A stretch of 64,000 bases of DNA, taken from contig NZ_JAMZFY010000002.1 of assembly GCF_025457605.1 (NCBI RefSeq), positions 558,001 to 622,000 of the forward strand, given 5' to 3'. Positions 31,740-40,244 of the stretch are shown in pieces. The position numbers and the translations under genes were made by a program. The DNA comes from Haloarcula laminariae (GTDB taxonomy: Archaea; Halobacteriota; Halobacteria; Halobacteriales; Haloarculaceae). The notes beneath the pieces were generated by a model. The model saw only the letters and a program-made list of their open reading frames with translations. It searched no databases and was not told the DNA's origin. How positions within the stretch are numbered: position 1 is the first letter of the stretch; each line of letters opens with the position of its first letter.

Positions 31740-32780
31740 CTACGGCACCAGCAAGAGGACGAGCGCGAGCGCTATCCAGCCGATTTTTAGGCCGGTGTTG
31801 ACGGCGATGACCTTCGAGCCGAACTCACGGCCCCAGATACCGTACTGAAAGGGGATGGAGCGCTTGAACGTCGAGACGGCGAAGGAGACGATACCGCCGA
31901 CGAGCATCGTCGCGACCGCCGTCCGGGCGGTGAAGGTGCCGTTCTCGATGAGCGGCGCGATGACGACCGCGCCGGAGGTCGTATCGAGCGCGAAGGCCGC
32001 GACTACTGGAACGGCCGCGCCCGGCAGGCCCAACAGGCCCGTCAGCCCGTCGGCGGTCGCCGTCAGCGCCTGTCCGGAGCCGCCGAGATAGCCCAGAATC
32101 TCTTCGGAGTACGCGACGAGCAGGGCGACGACGACGTAGATGCCGGCCAGCCGCGGGAGAATCTCCCCGAGTTTCTCGCGGGTCTCGCCCAGCGCGTCGC
32201 GGACCCGCCCGAGGGTCGTCTCGGGTTCGTCGTCGCTCGTCCCGTGCTCCGCGCCGCCGTCCGTCGTCGCCTCCTCGCCCACCGCCCCGCGGTCGACGTT
32301 CGAGCCGTCGAGCAGGACGGCACCGGCGGCGATGCCCGTCAGCGTGATGGCGAGTGCGACCAGCCCCCGCGTCGTGACATACAACACTCCGACGCGAGCG
32401 CCCAGAATCGGGATGAGCACGGGGACGTAGAAGGTGACGATGTGCTGTGCGAAGCCGAAGAAGGTGTTTATCGTGACCGCGACCAGCGTCGCGCGGTCGT
32501 CCAGCACGCCCGACTCGCGGAAGTCCGCGAGCATCCCGTAGCCGGCCGTCGGCGAGGCCGTCGTCGTCAGGATGGCGGTGCCGACCTCGTCGGGGAGGTT
32601 CGCCGGCCCGGTGAGATACTGCGAGACGACGGCTATCTTCTCGACCAGGCCAAAGGAGACCGCGAGGTTGGCCAGAAAGACGCCTACCGAGAGGAAGACG
32701 GCGATACGCAGGACCCGGACGAGAACGTCGCCGAGCAGTTCGACGACCGGATGACCCAGCAGTTCGACCAGCGGGCTCAC
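31740..32780 (-). CDS. Nucleoside-recognition (Gate) domain membrane protein
   Basis: A 346-residue membrane protein with about eight helices and two Gate-like repeats; typical segments are ILTTTASPTAGYGMLADF and ALDTTSGAVVIAPL, with a long acidic cytoplasmic loop between the halves. Such proteins are thought to transport nucleosides or other small solutes. The frame stays open far upstream, but the translation there is not protein-like. GTG at 32780 is chosen because a TATA-like box sits 23-28 bases before it; GTG at 32801 is the alternative. Confidence 0.82.
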   Translation of the reverse strand: MSPLVELLGHPVVELLGDVLVRVLRIAVFLSVGVFLANLAVSFGLVEKIAVVSQYLTGPANLPDEVGTAILTTTASPTAGYGMLADFRESGVLDDRATLVAVTINTFFGFAQHIVTFYVPVLIPILGARVGVLYVTTRGLVALAITLTGIAAGAVLLDGSNVDRGAVGEEATTDGGAEHGTSDDEPETTLGRVRDALGETREKLGEILPRLAGIYVVVALLVAYSEEILGYLGGSGQALTATADGLTGLLGLPGAAVPVVAAFALDTTSGAVVIAPLIENGTFTARTAVATMLVGGIVSFAVSTFKRSIPFQYGIWGREFGSKVIAVNTGLKIGWIALALVLLLVP

Positions 32781-32802
32781 GACCGGTGGTTCGGCCGACA
32801 CC

Positions 32803-32808
32803 GAAATA
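32803..32808 (-). promoter_or_regulatory. TATA-like box of the nucleoside-recognition gene
   Basis: On the minus strand the bases read TATTTC, 23-28 bases before the GTG at 32780. This spacing fits leaderless transcription and decides the start over the GTG at 32801. Confidence 0.4.
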
Positions 32809-32903
32809 GGGGCGTCGGTCCACGCTCCGTCAGCGGCTGCCCGGCGCCGGACCTTGCAGCTGCAAGCGCCAGAGTTGCCATGCCGGGCCCGGTAGCACCG
32901 CCG

Positions 32904-33230
32904 ATGAGCGACAACCAGATGACATCTTCGGACGACGTCTCGGTCCAGCGAAACGAGGAGATATTCAACGACGACGGCACGCTCGTCGGCGTCGTCGGCG
33001 ACGCGACGGCCGAGGGGTTCACGGTCGAGACGGTCGCGTCGGTGTCCGTCGAACACGGCGACGCCGCGCGGAGCGAGGACCAGGACCCCGGTCAGGAGTT
33101 CGGCGAGGGGTACATCATGTGGCGCTGCACCGAGTGCGGTGAGATGGGCGAAATCGACGACGGGCTCCCGGGGACGTGTCCCAACTGCGGGGCGCCCAAG
33201 GAGGCCCTCGCGAAACAGCGCGAGGACTGA
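32904..33230 (+). CDS. Rubredoxin-like zinc-ribbon protein (DUF7130-like)
   Basis: A 108-residue soluble protein. The N-terminal half is acidic with DDGTLVGVVGDATAEGF; the C-terminal half has a rubredoxin-type metal site in WRCTECGEMG and GTCPNCGAPKEAL, four Cys in two CxxC pairs. It could bind Zn or Fe and act in electron transfer or as a structural knuckle. The ATG at 32904 starts MSDNQMTSSDD. Divergent from the nucleoside-recognition gene. Confidence 0.85.
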   Translation: MSDNQMTSSDDVSVQRNEEIFNDDGTLVGVVGDATAEGFTVETVASVSVEHGDAARSEDQDPGQEFGEGYIMWRCTECGEMGEIDDGLPGTCPNCGAPKEALAKQRED

Positions 33231-33304
33231 TACGGATTCGCGTAGATTATTTCCGGATACCGGCGACCGGTACATCGCTACGCTAAACCGTATGAGACCG
33301 CCGG

Positions 33305-33874
33305 CTACACGAGCACGCTGACGGCGCCAAACAGCACCAGCACGCCCAGCACGTCACAGACGTTGGTGACGACGGGAATGACGACGTCGTCGGGGTCGAG
33401 TTCGAACCGATAGGCCGCGTAGGTCGTGACCGTGGTGACCGCGACCGCGAGCGACGCCAGCACGACGCCGCTCGTGAGCGCGACCGCGACCACCGTAAGC
33501 AGGGTGAGTCGGGTCCCGCCGACCACCCGCTGCAACAGCCACGCGCCGGCGCCGACCAGCGGGAACACCGTCACTGCGAGGGCGATGGTGGCCGCGGCGT
33601 TGCCCACCAGCCGGTCGTCGTCGGCGTCGAACGAGAGCAGCCCGAGGTGCAGGGCCGTCGAGAACCGCGCCGCGAGGATGCTCCCCAGGTTCCCGGCCAT
33701 CCCGATGGTGACCGGCACCAACACGAGCAGCGTCGGGTACCGGAGCAGCGTCGACTCGAAGGTGTCGAGGACGATGCCGCTGCCCAGTTCGATGGCCGTC
33801 AGGACCACGAGCACGGGGAGCATCCGGCGGACGATGCCCCGGACCGTCCACTCCGACGCCGCCACGCTACCCAC
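33305..33874 (-). CDS. MgtE/SLC41-like membrane half, second gene of a pair
   Basis: 189 residues with five hydrophobic helices. LVLVPVTIGMAGNLGSILAARF followed by STALHLG, and later DDVVIPVVTNVCDVLGVL, match the membrane domain of MgtE/SLC41 magnesium channels, which is normally made of one such unit per subunit. The CBS and N domains of bacterial MgtE are absent. GTG start at 33874 lies inside the preceding gene's end (8-base overlap), so the two halves are made together. Mg or other divalent transport is inferred. Confidence 0.87.
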   Translation of the reverse strand: MGSVAASEWTVRGIVRRMLPVLVVLTAIELGSGIVLDTFESTLLRYPTLLVLVPVTIGMAGNLGSILAARFSTALHLGLLSFDADDDRLVGNAAATIALAVTVFPLVGAGAWLLQRVVGGTRLTLLTVVAVALTSGVVLASLAVAVTTVTTYAAYRFELDPDDVVIPVVTNVCDVLGVLVLFGAVSVLV

Positions 33875-34445
33875 CCCCCAGCGCGAGGACGATACGGGTC
33901 GCCACCAGCAGGGTCGCGACCCCGACCACGTCGCCCGTCGTCGTCACCACCGGCCCCGCCAGCGTGTCGGGGTTCAGGCCGCGGCGGTACCCCACGAAGA
34001 CCACGGAGACGACCGCGACGGTCAACAGGACGCCCGAGATGAGGCCGGCGAGCAGGGCGATAGCCACGAGCGTCGATATCGGGGCCGAGGGCCGTTCCAG
34101 GGCTCCCAGCAGGGCGACCGCGAGCACCGCCGCGATGCCGCTGACCATCACGCCGTTGGCCAGCGCCGCGGCCACGGCCGCGTTCACCCGCTCGTCGTCC
34201 GTCGAGAACGTCGGCTCGACCAGCCCCTGATGCAGCGCCGAGCCCAGCCGCGCCCCCAGCGAGCCGTAGACGTTCCCCCGCGTCGCCAGAAGCGCCGGCA
34301 CCAGCACGAGCAGGCCCGCCACCCGCTCCAGCTCGGCGTCCATCCCGCCCAGTACGACGCCCGCGAAGAGGCCGCCGACCGCACTGAGTGCCAACACGGG
34401 GAGTGACTCCCGGTAGGCCTCCTCGGCCACCTCGCGGACGGTCAT
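33867..34445 (-). CDS. MgtE/SLC41-like membrane half, first gene of a pair
   Basis: 192 residues with five helices; LLVLVPALLATRGNVYGSLGAR and LAGPVVTTTGDVVGVATL are the MgtE-type signature segments, parallel to those of the downstream half. The ATG at 34445 begins MTVREVAEEAYRESLPVL. Together with the overlapping partner it makes the equivalent of an SLC41 protein, which carries two such domains in one chain. There is no regulatory CBS domain on either half. Confidence 0.87.
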   Translation of the reverse strand: MTVREVAEEAYRESLPVLALSAVGGLFAGVVLGGMDAELERVAGLLVLVPALLATRGNVYGSLGARLGSALHQGLVEPTFSTDDERVNAAVAAALANGVMVSGIAAVLAVALLGALERPSAPISTLVAIALLAGLISGVLLTVAVVSVVFVGYRRGLNPDTLAGPVVTTTGDVVGVATLLVATRIVLALGGG

Positions 34446-34602
34446 TACCGGAATCAACCGTATCCAGTCGCAAAAAGTACCCGTGTTTGCTCCCCCGACG
34501 CCAGCGCGGTCTGCCGTCCCACCGTGATGGATACGGACAGCCGGAAAGCCCCGGTTGCCAGGGACCGAAGTGTTCACACTCGCTCACCCCAACACACGCC
34601 CA

Positions 34603-35490
34603 ATGGACGAGCCACGGGTGCTGCTGACGAACGACGACGGCATCGACGCGCCGGGGTTGGCGAGCTGTTACGAGGAACTGACGGCGGTCGCGGACGTGAC
34701 GGTGGTCGCGCCGATGGAGAACCAGAGCGGGGTCGGGCGGACCCGCAGCCACCGCACCGCCCGCGAGAGCCACCCGTGGGGGTACGCATTGGACGGGACG
34801 CCCGCCGACTGCGTCGCCTACGGGCTCCGGGGGCTCGATATCGACTTCGACCTCGTCGTCTCGGGCTGCAACCACGGGCCAAACGCCGGCAACTACGTCG
34901 TCGGCCGTTCGGGAACCGTCGGGGCCTGCATCGAGGCGGGCTTTCTGGGCACGCCGGGCATCGCCGTCTCGGCGTACCACTGCGAGGACTTCTTCGTCTC
35001 GCCCGCGGCGGAGTACGACTTCGACCGCCCCGCCCGCGTCATGAGTGAGGTAGTCGTCCGGGCGCTGTCGGGCGATATCTTCGAGACCGCGGACTTCCTG
35101 AACCTGAACGTCCCGGTCGACGTGGCCGACCCCGAGATGCGCCTGACCGAGCCCCACCACGACTACGACCTGCTGGTCGAACACGACACCGACGGCGAGG
35201 TCGACGAGCAGGCAAACCAGGGGACCGTTGGCGATATCGCCCTGCGCGACGTGGTCTGGCCCGACACCGCCGGGTGGGAGAACCCCTTCGACGGCGACGC
35301 CGACCTGGCCGAGCGCTACCCCGCCGGGAGCGACCGGCGGGCCATCATCGACGGCGCGGTCAGCGTCTCGCCGCTGACGGCGCCCGCCGTCGGCGTCGAC
35401 GCCACCGCTTTCGAATCGATGGTCGAGGAGTTCAACGAGAGCGAGCGAATCCGACGGCGGGCCGACGGCGAGACGGCGGACGAGCAGTAG
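34603..35490 (+). CDS. surE: 5'/3'-nucleotidase SurE
   Basis: A 295-residue metal-dependent nucleotidase. The N-terminal LLTNDDGIDAPG carries the metal-binding Asp pair, followed by VAPMENQSGVGR (substrate-side Ser/Asn) and SGCNHGPNAG. An acidic insertion with EHDTDGEVDEQANQ lies in the C-terminal part. The ATG at 34603 (MDEPRVLLTNDDG) is the family start. It removes phosphate from nucleoside monophosphates, probably in nucleotide salvage. Confidence 0.95.
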   Translation: MDEPRVLLTNDDGIDAPGLASCYEELTAVADVTVVAPMENQSGVGRTRSHRTARESHPWGYALDGTPADCVAYGLRGLDIDFDLVVSGCNHGPNAGNYVVGRSGTVGACIEAGFLGTPGIAVSAYHCEDFFVSPAAEYDFDRPARVMSEVVVRALSGDIFETADFLNLNVPVDVADPEMRLTEPHHDYDLLVEHDTDGEVDEQANQGTVGDIALRDVVWPDTAGWENPFDGDADLAERYPAGSDRRAIIDGAVSVSPLTAPAVGVDATAFESMVEEFNESERIRRRADGETADEQ

Positions 35491-35556
35491 TAGACGGGCA
35501 GCGCTGTCACGCCGGCGGTCGGCGGCCGTCGAACCGACGCGACTGAGCCCCCGGAC

Positions 35557-37374
35557 TCACTCGCTCGGAACGAGCGTCTCGCCGTCGAACTCGCCGTAGA
35601 CGCCGGTGCGGAACCAGTCGCCGCTGGTCGCACTGGCCATGACGTCGCTCGTCTCCCAGTACCGCTCGACGACGTGGGGCCCGCGGAACACGAGTTCCCC
35701 CTCGTCGGTCACGGCGACCTCGGTCCCCGGTAACGGCTCACCGAACGCCGACGGGAGCGACGACCCGTACGAGGTCACACAGCCGACGCCTGTCAGCCCC
35801 GGTTCGCCGAACACCTGGCTCACCGGGACGCCACAGCCCCAGAGGAACTCGACTCGCTCGGTGTCGAGGGGGTCGGTGCCCGACAGCGCGTAGTCGAGTT
35901 CCGAGAGCCCGAACGACTCCTGGAGCGGCGCGAACACGACTCTGGCGGCCGCGGAGTCGGTCAGGGACCCGCTCTTGCCCTCGGTGAAGGCCTTGCCGCG
36001 GTCCCTGGCGGCGCCGTCGGCGAGACGCCCCTTCAGGCCGCCCAGGTCGTCTATCTCCGCCTGCAGTTCGTCGGCTATGTGCTCGTACACGCGCGGGACG
36101 CCGACCAGGACGTCCGGCTCGACCGCCCGGAGCCCGGCGACGATGTCGTCGGTCGGGACGTAGGCGGCCGCGGCGCCGTTGTCCCACAGGTAGTACGTCG
36201 CCACGCGCTGGAAGACGTGTGCCTGTGGCACCAGACAGGCGCCGGTCGAGTCCCGGGTGAGCGGGAACTGCTCGCCGAGCATCGCCACGGCCGCGAGCAG
36301 GTTCCGGTGTGTCACGGCGTAGCCGAGCGTCTCCATGTCCCCGCTCAGCGGGGAGACGACGGTGGCCACGTCGGTGGCGGCGTCGTCGAACCCCGGCAGG
36401 GACTCCCGCTCCGCGGTGGGGAGCGCGTCGATGTCGAACACCGTCCCCGCGGCCTCCCTGACGGACTCGCTCGCGCTGTCGTCGACGACCAGCGCGTCGA
36501 CGCCGGCCGTCGTCTCGATGGCCACGGCCCGCTCGCTGCTCTGGTCGGGGTATATCGGGACCGAGACGATACCGGCGAGGTGGCAGGCGACGTCGACGAC
36601 CGACCAGACGTACGAGGACCGCGCACAGATGCCCAGCGACGTCCCGGGCTCGATGCCCGCTTCGAGCAGGCCGCCGGCGACCGCCCACGCCTGGTCGTAC
36701 AGCTCCCGGAACGTCCGCGAGGTGTACCCGTCCCCGTTCGGGACCAGCGCGACCGGCCGGTCGCCGTGGCGGTCGACCAGCCGCGCGAGCCAGTCGGCCA
36801 TCGACCCGTAGGGAATCGAGATGTCGCCGCCGACGTGGACGTCGCTCCCCAGGGCCACCGCCGTGTCGTCGGCCTCGTAGGTCCGTGTCGACTGTCGCGT
36901 CTTGTTCAGCTTGCCGGGCTGATACTCGTAGTCGTCGGGGACCGACTCGGCGTAGTACTCGCTGTAGTTCTGGTCCACGTCGTCGCCGCCGATGTGGGCG
37001 TCCAGCCACTCCTTGGTGAACTCCAGAATGTCGAGCGTGATCTCCTCGCCGTTCTCGTGGCGCTCGCGGAACTCCCCCACCGTCTCGACGAACTCCTCGT
37101 GGAAATCGCGGTGGTCGTAGAAACAGTCGGCACAGTCCATCGCGTAGCCACAGTCCTGCATGAACTCCTCCTCGTCGCCGAAGTGATACTCCGTGTAGCG
37201 TTCGAGTTCCTGGAGGATGTCGCCGACTGTCTCCTCGGAGTGGCCCTCATCGATAGCGACGTACAGGTCGTTCAGGAGACCGAACAGGTGTTTGTGCTGT
37301 TCGTCGAACCGGTCGATATCGGTGCTGTACCGCTCGTCCACCCACTCGATGAAGGCTCCGCTCGACTCGGCCAT
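35557..37374 (-). CDS. Hemerythrin domain fused to a degenerate AMP-binding (ANL) domain
   Basis: 605 residues. Residues about 10-135 are a bacteriohemerythrin with all diiron ligands: His27 (DEQHKHLF), His64 and Glu68 (YHFGDEE), His88 and His92 (DHRDFHEEF), His127 and Asp132 (AHIGGDD); three Cys lie in CGYAMDCADC. Residues about 185-605 follow long-chain acyl-CoA synthetases, but the ATP P-loop is lost (VVSPLSGDMETLGYAVTHRNL in place of TSGTTGxPKG), the A5 motif reads FGEPGLTG, the A7 Asp is Val (FRTGVYG), and the C-terminal subdomain is missing. It is probably a catalytically dead ANL domain under O2 or redox control. Confidence 0.88.
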   Translation of the reverse strand: MAESSGAFIEWVDERYSTDIDRFDEQHKHLFGLLNDLYVAIDEGHSEETVGDILQELERYTEYHFGDEEEFMQDCGYAMDCADCFYDHRDFHEEFVETVGEFRERHENGEEITLDILEFTKEWLDAHIGGDDVDQNYSEYYAESVPDDYEYQPGKLNKTRQSTRTYEADDTAVALGSDVHVGGDISIPYGSMADWLARLVDRHGDRPVALVPNGDGYTSRTFRELYDQAWAVAGGLLEAGIEPGTSLGICARSSYVWSVVDVACHLAGIVSVPIYPDQSSERAVAIETTAGVDALVVDDSASESVREAAGTVFDIDALPTAERESLPGFDDAATDVATVVSPLSGDMETLGYAVTHRNLLAAVAMLGEQFPLTRDSTGACLVPQAHVFQRVATYYLWDNGAAAAYVPTDDIVAGLRAVEPDVLVGVPRVYEHIADELQAEIDDLGGLKGRLADGAARDRGKAFTEGKSGSLTDSAAARVVFAPLQESFGLSELDYALSGTDPLDTERVEFLWGCGVPVSQVFGEPGLTGVGCVTSYGSSLPSAFGEPLPGTEVAVTDEGELVFRGPHVVERYWETSDVMASATSGDWFRTGVYGEFDGETLVPSE

Positions 37375-37435
37375 ACCGCCTGGTAAGCACTACGTACGAA
37401 AAGCGAAACCGACGATTCCCAGCCAGTGAAAACCC

Positions 37436-38821
37436 TCAGAACGGGCCCATACCGCCCATGCCGCCCATGTCGCCGTCGCCCTGTTGCATCTGTTTCATCA
37501 TCCGCTCCATGTCGCCGTCGCCCATCCCCTGGAACTGCTTGAGCATCTGGGACATCTGCTTGTGCTGTTCGAGCAGTTCGCGAACGCGCTCCTCGGGCTT
37601 GCCCGACCCCGCACAGATGCGCTCGGTCCGGGACTGGCCGATGATGCGCGGGTTCTCCAGTTCCTCCTCGGTCATCGAGTCCATGATGACGTCGAAATCC
37701 CGCATCCGCTCCTGGGTGACGTCCATCGCGTCGTCGGGCAGCTGGTCCATCAGCCCGCCGCCCATCCCCGGAATCATGTCCATCACCTGGTCGAGGGGGC
37801 CCATGTTGTTCATCGTCTCCATCTGCTTGCGCATGTCCTTGAGCGTGAAGCTCCCCTCCAGCATCTGCTCGGGGTCCCACTCCTCCTCGTCCTCGCCCGT
37901 CTCCTGCATCGCCCGCTCGACGCGCTCGGTGAGCTGTTTCAGGTCGCCCATCCCGAGCAGCCGGGAGATAAAGCCCGACGGCTCGAAGCGCTCGATGTCC
38001 TTGACCGTCTCACCCGAGCCCAGGAAGGCGATGGTCGAGTCGGTCTCGTCGACGGCGGCGAGTGCGCCCCCACCTTTGGCCGTCCCGTCGAGCTTGGTGA
38101 TGACGACGCCGTCGATGCCGATGGCATCCTGGAAGTCGGCGGCCTGGCTCTTTGCGCTCTGGCCCATCGCGGCGTCGAGCACCAGCAGGTTCCGGTCGGG
38201 CTTGACCTCGTCCTCGATGCGCTCTATCTGCTCGATGAGCTCCTCGTTCAGCCCGTCGCGACCCGCCGTGTCCACGATGCGAACGTCGGCCTCGTCGGTC
38301 GCGTCCAGCCCGTCGCGGGCGATTTTCACCGGGTCGTCCTCGTCGGGGTCGCCGTAGAAGTCGACCTCGGCGCGGTCGGCCATCTCCTTTGCCTGGTCGT
38401 AGGCGCCGGGGCGGTCGGTGTCGGTCTGGATGATGGCCGGCCGCAGCCCCTTCGTCGAGAACCACCACGCCATCTTGGCGGCGGTGGTCGTCTTCCCCGA
38501 GCCGTAGAGGCCGGCGAGCATGATGGTCTGCTCTTCGAGGGGCAGGTCCGTCGACTCGCCGACCATATCGACCAGCTCCTCGTAGACGATTCGCAGCACC
38601 CAATCCCGCGGTGTCGTGCCCGCTGGCGGCTCTTCCTCCAGGGCGCGGGTCTCGATGTTGTCCGACAGCTCCTGGACCAGCGCCACGTCGACGTCCGCCT
38701 GCAACAGCGACCGCTGAATCTCCTTGACGATGTCCTCGATGTCCTCCTCGGAGATGCGGGACTTCCCCCTGAGGTTGTCTAAGGTCCCCCGAAGGGAGCT
38801 TCCGAGATTGTCGAGTACCAT
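37436..38821 (-). CDS. srp54: Signal recognition particle protein SRP54
   Basis: A 461-residue SRP-GTPase. NG domain with [11 protein letters not shown]-loop, [23 protein letters not shown] and [12 protein letters not shown] domain from about residue 300 ending in a Met/Gly-rich tail ([14 protein letters not shown]). It recognises signal sequences with 7S RNA and meets FtsY at the membrane. ATG 38821 gives [14 protein letters not shown], as in relatives; a GTG three codons upstream is rejected. Confidence 0.96.
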   Translation of the reverse strand: MVLDNLGSSLRGTLDNLRGKSRISEEDIEDIVKEIQRSLLQADVDVALVQELSDNIETRALEEEPPAGTTPRDWVLRIVYEELVDMVGESTDLPLEEQTIMLAGLYGSGKTTTAAKMAWWFSTKGLRPAIIQTDTDRPGAYDQAKEMADRAEVDFYGDPDEDDPVKIARDGLDATDEADVRIVDTAGRDGLNEELIEQIERIEDEVKPDRNLLVLDAAMGQSAKSQAADFQDAIGIDGVVITKLDGTAKGGGALAAVDETDSTIAFLGSGETVKDIERFEPSGFISRLLGMGDLKQLTERVERAMQETGEDEEEWDPEQMLEGSFTLKDMRKQMETMNNMGPLDQVMDMIPGMGGGLMDQLPDDAMDVTQERMRDFDVIMDSMTEEELENPRIIGQSRTERICAGSGKPEERVRELLEQHKQMSQMLKQFQGMGDGDMERMMKQMQQGDGDMGGMGGMGPF

Positions 38822-39205
38822 TGTTACCACCCGCTAGACGACCACGCGGGTAAAACACTGCGGTCCGACCTTTTTCCCGGTCGCCCTTCCTCGCGCGCTC
38901 TCCGAGCGCGCTGTGGGAGGTGCGTGGCGGCTCTGCCGCCACGTCGTTCGGTTGCGGGCCACGGCCCGCAACCGGCTCCCGGCAAAAACGTCGATGAAAA
39001 AGGCCGGAATCGCCGACTCACGGCTTCGCCGTTCGTCAACGCGGTCGCAAGCGACCGCGCTTGCGGCGATTCCGGGGAACCGGCGGCTCCGCCGCCGGAT
39101 GCTCTCACCGACAGCCTGCCCTCCCCCGTCGGAGTGGCCCGGAGGCCGCTCCCGGCCACCGCGACCACGAAGCTACTGTCGGGTATCGCTCCGCTCCCAG
39201 CGCCC
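38822..39205. repeat. Palindrome-rich intergenic region between Mn-catalase and srp54
   Basis: 384 bases without a supportable gene, packed with perfect inverted repeats: 38893-38911 (8-bp arms), 38923-38943 (9), 38949-38974 (11), 39004-39075 (12, enclosing two more hairpins) and 39080-39098 (8). It also contains ACCTTTTTCC at 38868 and GGCAAAAACGT followed by GAAAAAGG at 38981-39004, both echoed in the gap on the other side of the catalase gene. It may hold the catalase transcript end and the srp54 promoter. Confidence 0.6.
39004..39075. repeat. Three-way-junction element: 12-bp stem enclosing two hairpins
   Basis: Outer arms 39004-39015 (CCGGAATCGCCG) and 39064-39075 (CGGCGATTCCGG) are perfect complements. 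Between them lie two perfect hairpins: 39020-39032 (ACGGC-TTC-GCCGT) and 39040-39059 (9-bp arms, loop AA). As RNA or extruded DNA this gives a compact three-way junction of 72 nt. No known RNA family is matched; a REP-like element or structured RNA are both possible. Confidence 0.55.
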
Positions 39206-40018
39206 TCAGTTGACCTCGTTGTACATCTCGTCTATCATCTCGTCGAGGTCGGGGTTGCCGCCGCCCGGTTGCTGGGGCGTGTAGCTGAACTCGCCCTTGC
39301 CGTCGGGGGCCTCGCCCTGGGTCCACGGCTGTTCGGGGTCCGCGCGCTCCTCGCGGGCGGTGGACATGAACGCGTAGTTGAACTCCTGGTTCTCCTTTGA
39401 CTGGTCGAAGCTGTTCGGGACGGGCCGTTGCTCGCCGAGCGCGTCGAGGGCGGCGTGCCACTGGTTCTGGTGCATCGTGTCCCTGGCGATGAGGTATTCG
39501 AGCATGTCCTTCATCCCGGGGTCGTCGGTGAACTCGTAGAGCCGCGTCGCGAGCAGCCGACCGGTCGATTCGGCCATGATGTTCGCGTACATGTCGGCGG
39601 CGAGGTTGCCCGAGGCGACGACGTACCCCCCGGTGAAGGGGACGCCGTTGCTGTCGACCGGCATGGCGTGCAGTCCCGAGGAGAGCGCCTGTCGGGGCTG
39701 TCCGGAGCGCATCATCTCGTCGATGACGGCGTCCTCGCGGGCGGCCTCGCGGGCCTCGTCGGAGGCCCCTTCGAGGTTCTTCGCGACTGCCGTCGCGAGC
39801 ATCTCGATGTGCCCCAGCTCCTCGGTGGCCGTCTCCATCAGGAACTGCCGCATCTCCGCTTTCTCGGCGGGGACGGCGAAGGCCTGGAACATGTACTGCA
39901 GGGCGACGCGCATCTCCCCCTCGGCGCCGCCGATGGCCTGCTGGAGCATCTTCGCGAACTGTGGGTCGGGCTCCTCGACCTCGACCTCGAACTGGAGTTC
40001 GTCGTCGTGGTAGAACAC
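39206..40018 (-). CDS. Manganese-containing catalase
   Basis: A 270-residue ferritin-like four-helix-bundle protein that breaks down hydrogen peroxide with a dimanganese centre. The metal ligands are visible: Glu35 (AEGEMR), Glu67 and His70 (EELGH), Glu150 (MAEST) and His183 (DTMHQNQW). The last 70 residues are an acidic, Pro/Gly-rich tail typical of the family. The start is GTG at 40018, giving MFYHDDELQF. It is flanked on both sides by palindrome-rich gaps with shared motifs. Confidence 0.93.
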   Translation of the reverse strand: MFYHDDELQFEVEVEEPDPQFAKMLQQAIGGAEGEMRVALQYMFQAFAVPAEKAEMRQFLMETATEELGHIEMLATAVAKNLEGASDEAREAAREDAVIDEMMRSGQPRQALSSGLHAMPVDSNGVPFTGGYVVASGNLAADMYANIMAESTGRLLATRLYEFTDDPGMKDMLEYLIARDTMHQNQWHAALDALGEQRPVPNSFDQSKENQEFNYAFMSTAREERADPEQPWTQGEAPDGKGEFSYTPQQPGGGNPDLDEMIDEMYNEVN

Positions 40019-40099
40019 GTATCAACTGACGGAACGGACTGGAAAAAGCGGGTTGCCTGCATTTACCGGCGACAGGAGTCGGGACACCGCCGTGTGTGG

Positions 40100-40156
40100 C
40101 TACTCGGGCACTTTGGCGATAGTCGTGATTGCACGCGGACTGCCCGGCATCGACTG
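40100..40156 (-). pseudogene. Remnant copy of the 3' end of the adjacent methyltransferase gene
   Basis: On the minus strand these bases read ...QSMPGSPRAITTIAKVPE then TAG, matching the intact gene's C-terminus (QSMPGSPRAITTIATVPE, TAA). Bases 40116-40156 equal 40261-40301 at 39 of 41 positions. Homology stops at the Gln codon. This is a partial duplication or what remains of a deleted tandem copy. Confidence 0.8.
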
Positions 40157-40163
40157 CGAGACC

Positions 40164-40228
40164 ACCTTTTTCCGCCTCGGGTGCGCGTAGCGCACCGCTC
40201 GGCGCAAAAACGTGGGCGAAAAAGCGCC
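40164..40228. repeat. Short dispersed element related to the one at 38868-39004
   Basis: ACCTTTTTCC (40164-40173), a 7-bp hairpin GGTGCGC-GTA-GCGCACC (40180-40196), then GGCGCAAAAACGT and GAAAAAGCGCC (40201-40228). The same order of ACCTTTTTCC, palindrome(s), CAAAAACGT and GAAAAAG occurs downstream of the catalase gene. Here it lies between the methyltransferase gene and its 3' remnant. Confidence 0.5.
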
Positions 40229-40244
40229 CGCTCGCGGTCGTATC

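Noticed and set aside
31740-33275. The full open frame as the coding region of the nucleoside-recognition protein
   Set aside because: The upstream third overlaps the rubredoxin-like gene on the other strand and is not protein-like; a TATA box supports the start at 32780.
38822-39205. A protein-coding gene in the palindrome-rich gap (open frames on both strands)
   Set aside because: The frames are open only because of the palindromic GC-rich composition; no start context, domain or acidic bias typical of the neighbours.
38822-39205. A CRISPR array
   Set aside because: The repeats are different palindromes, not a regular repeat-spacer series.
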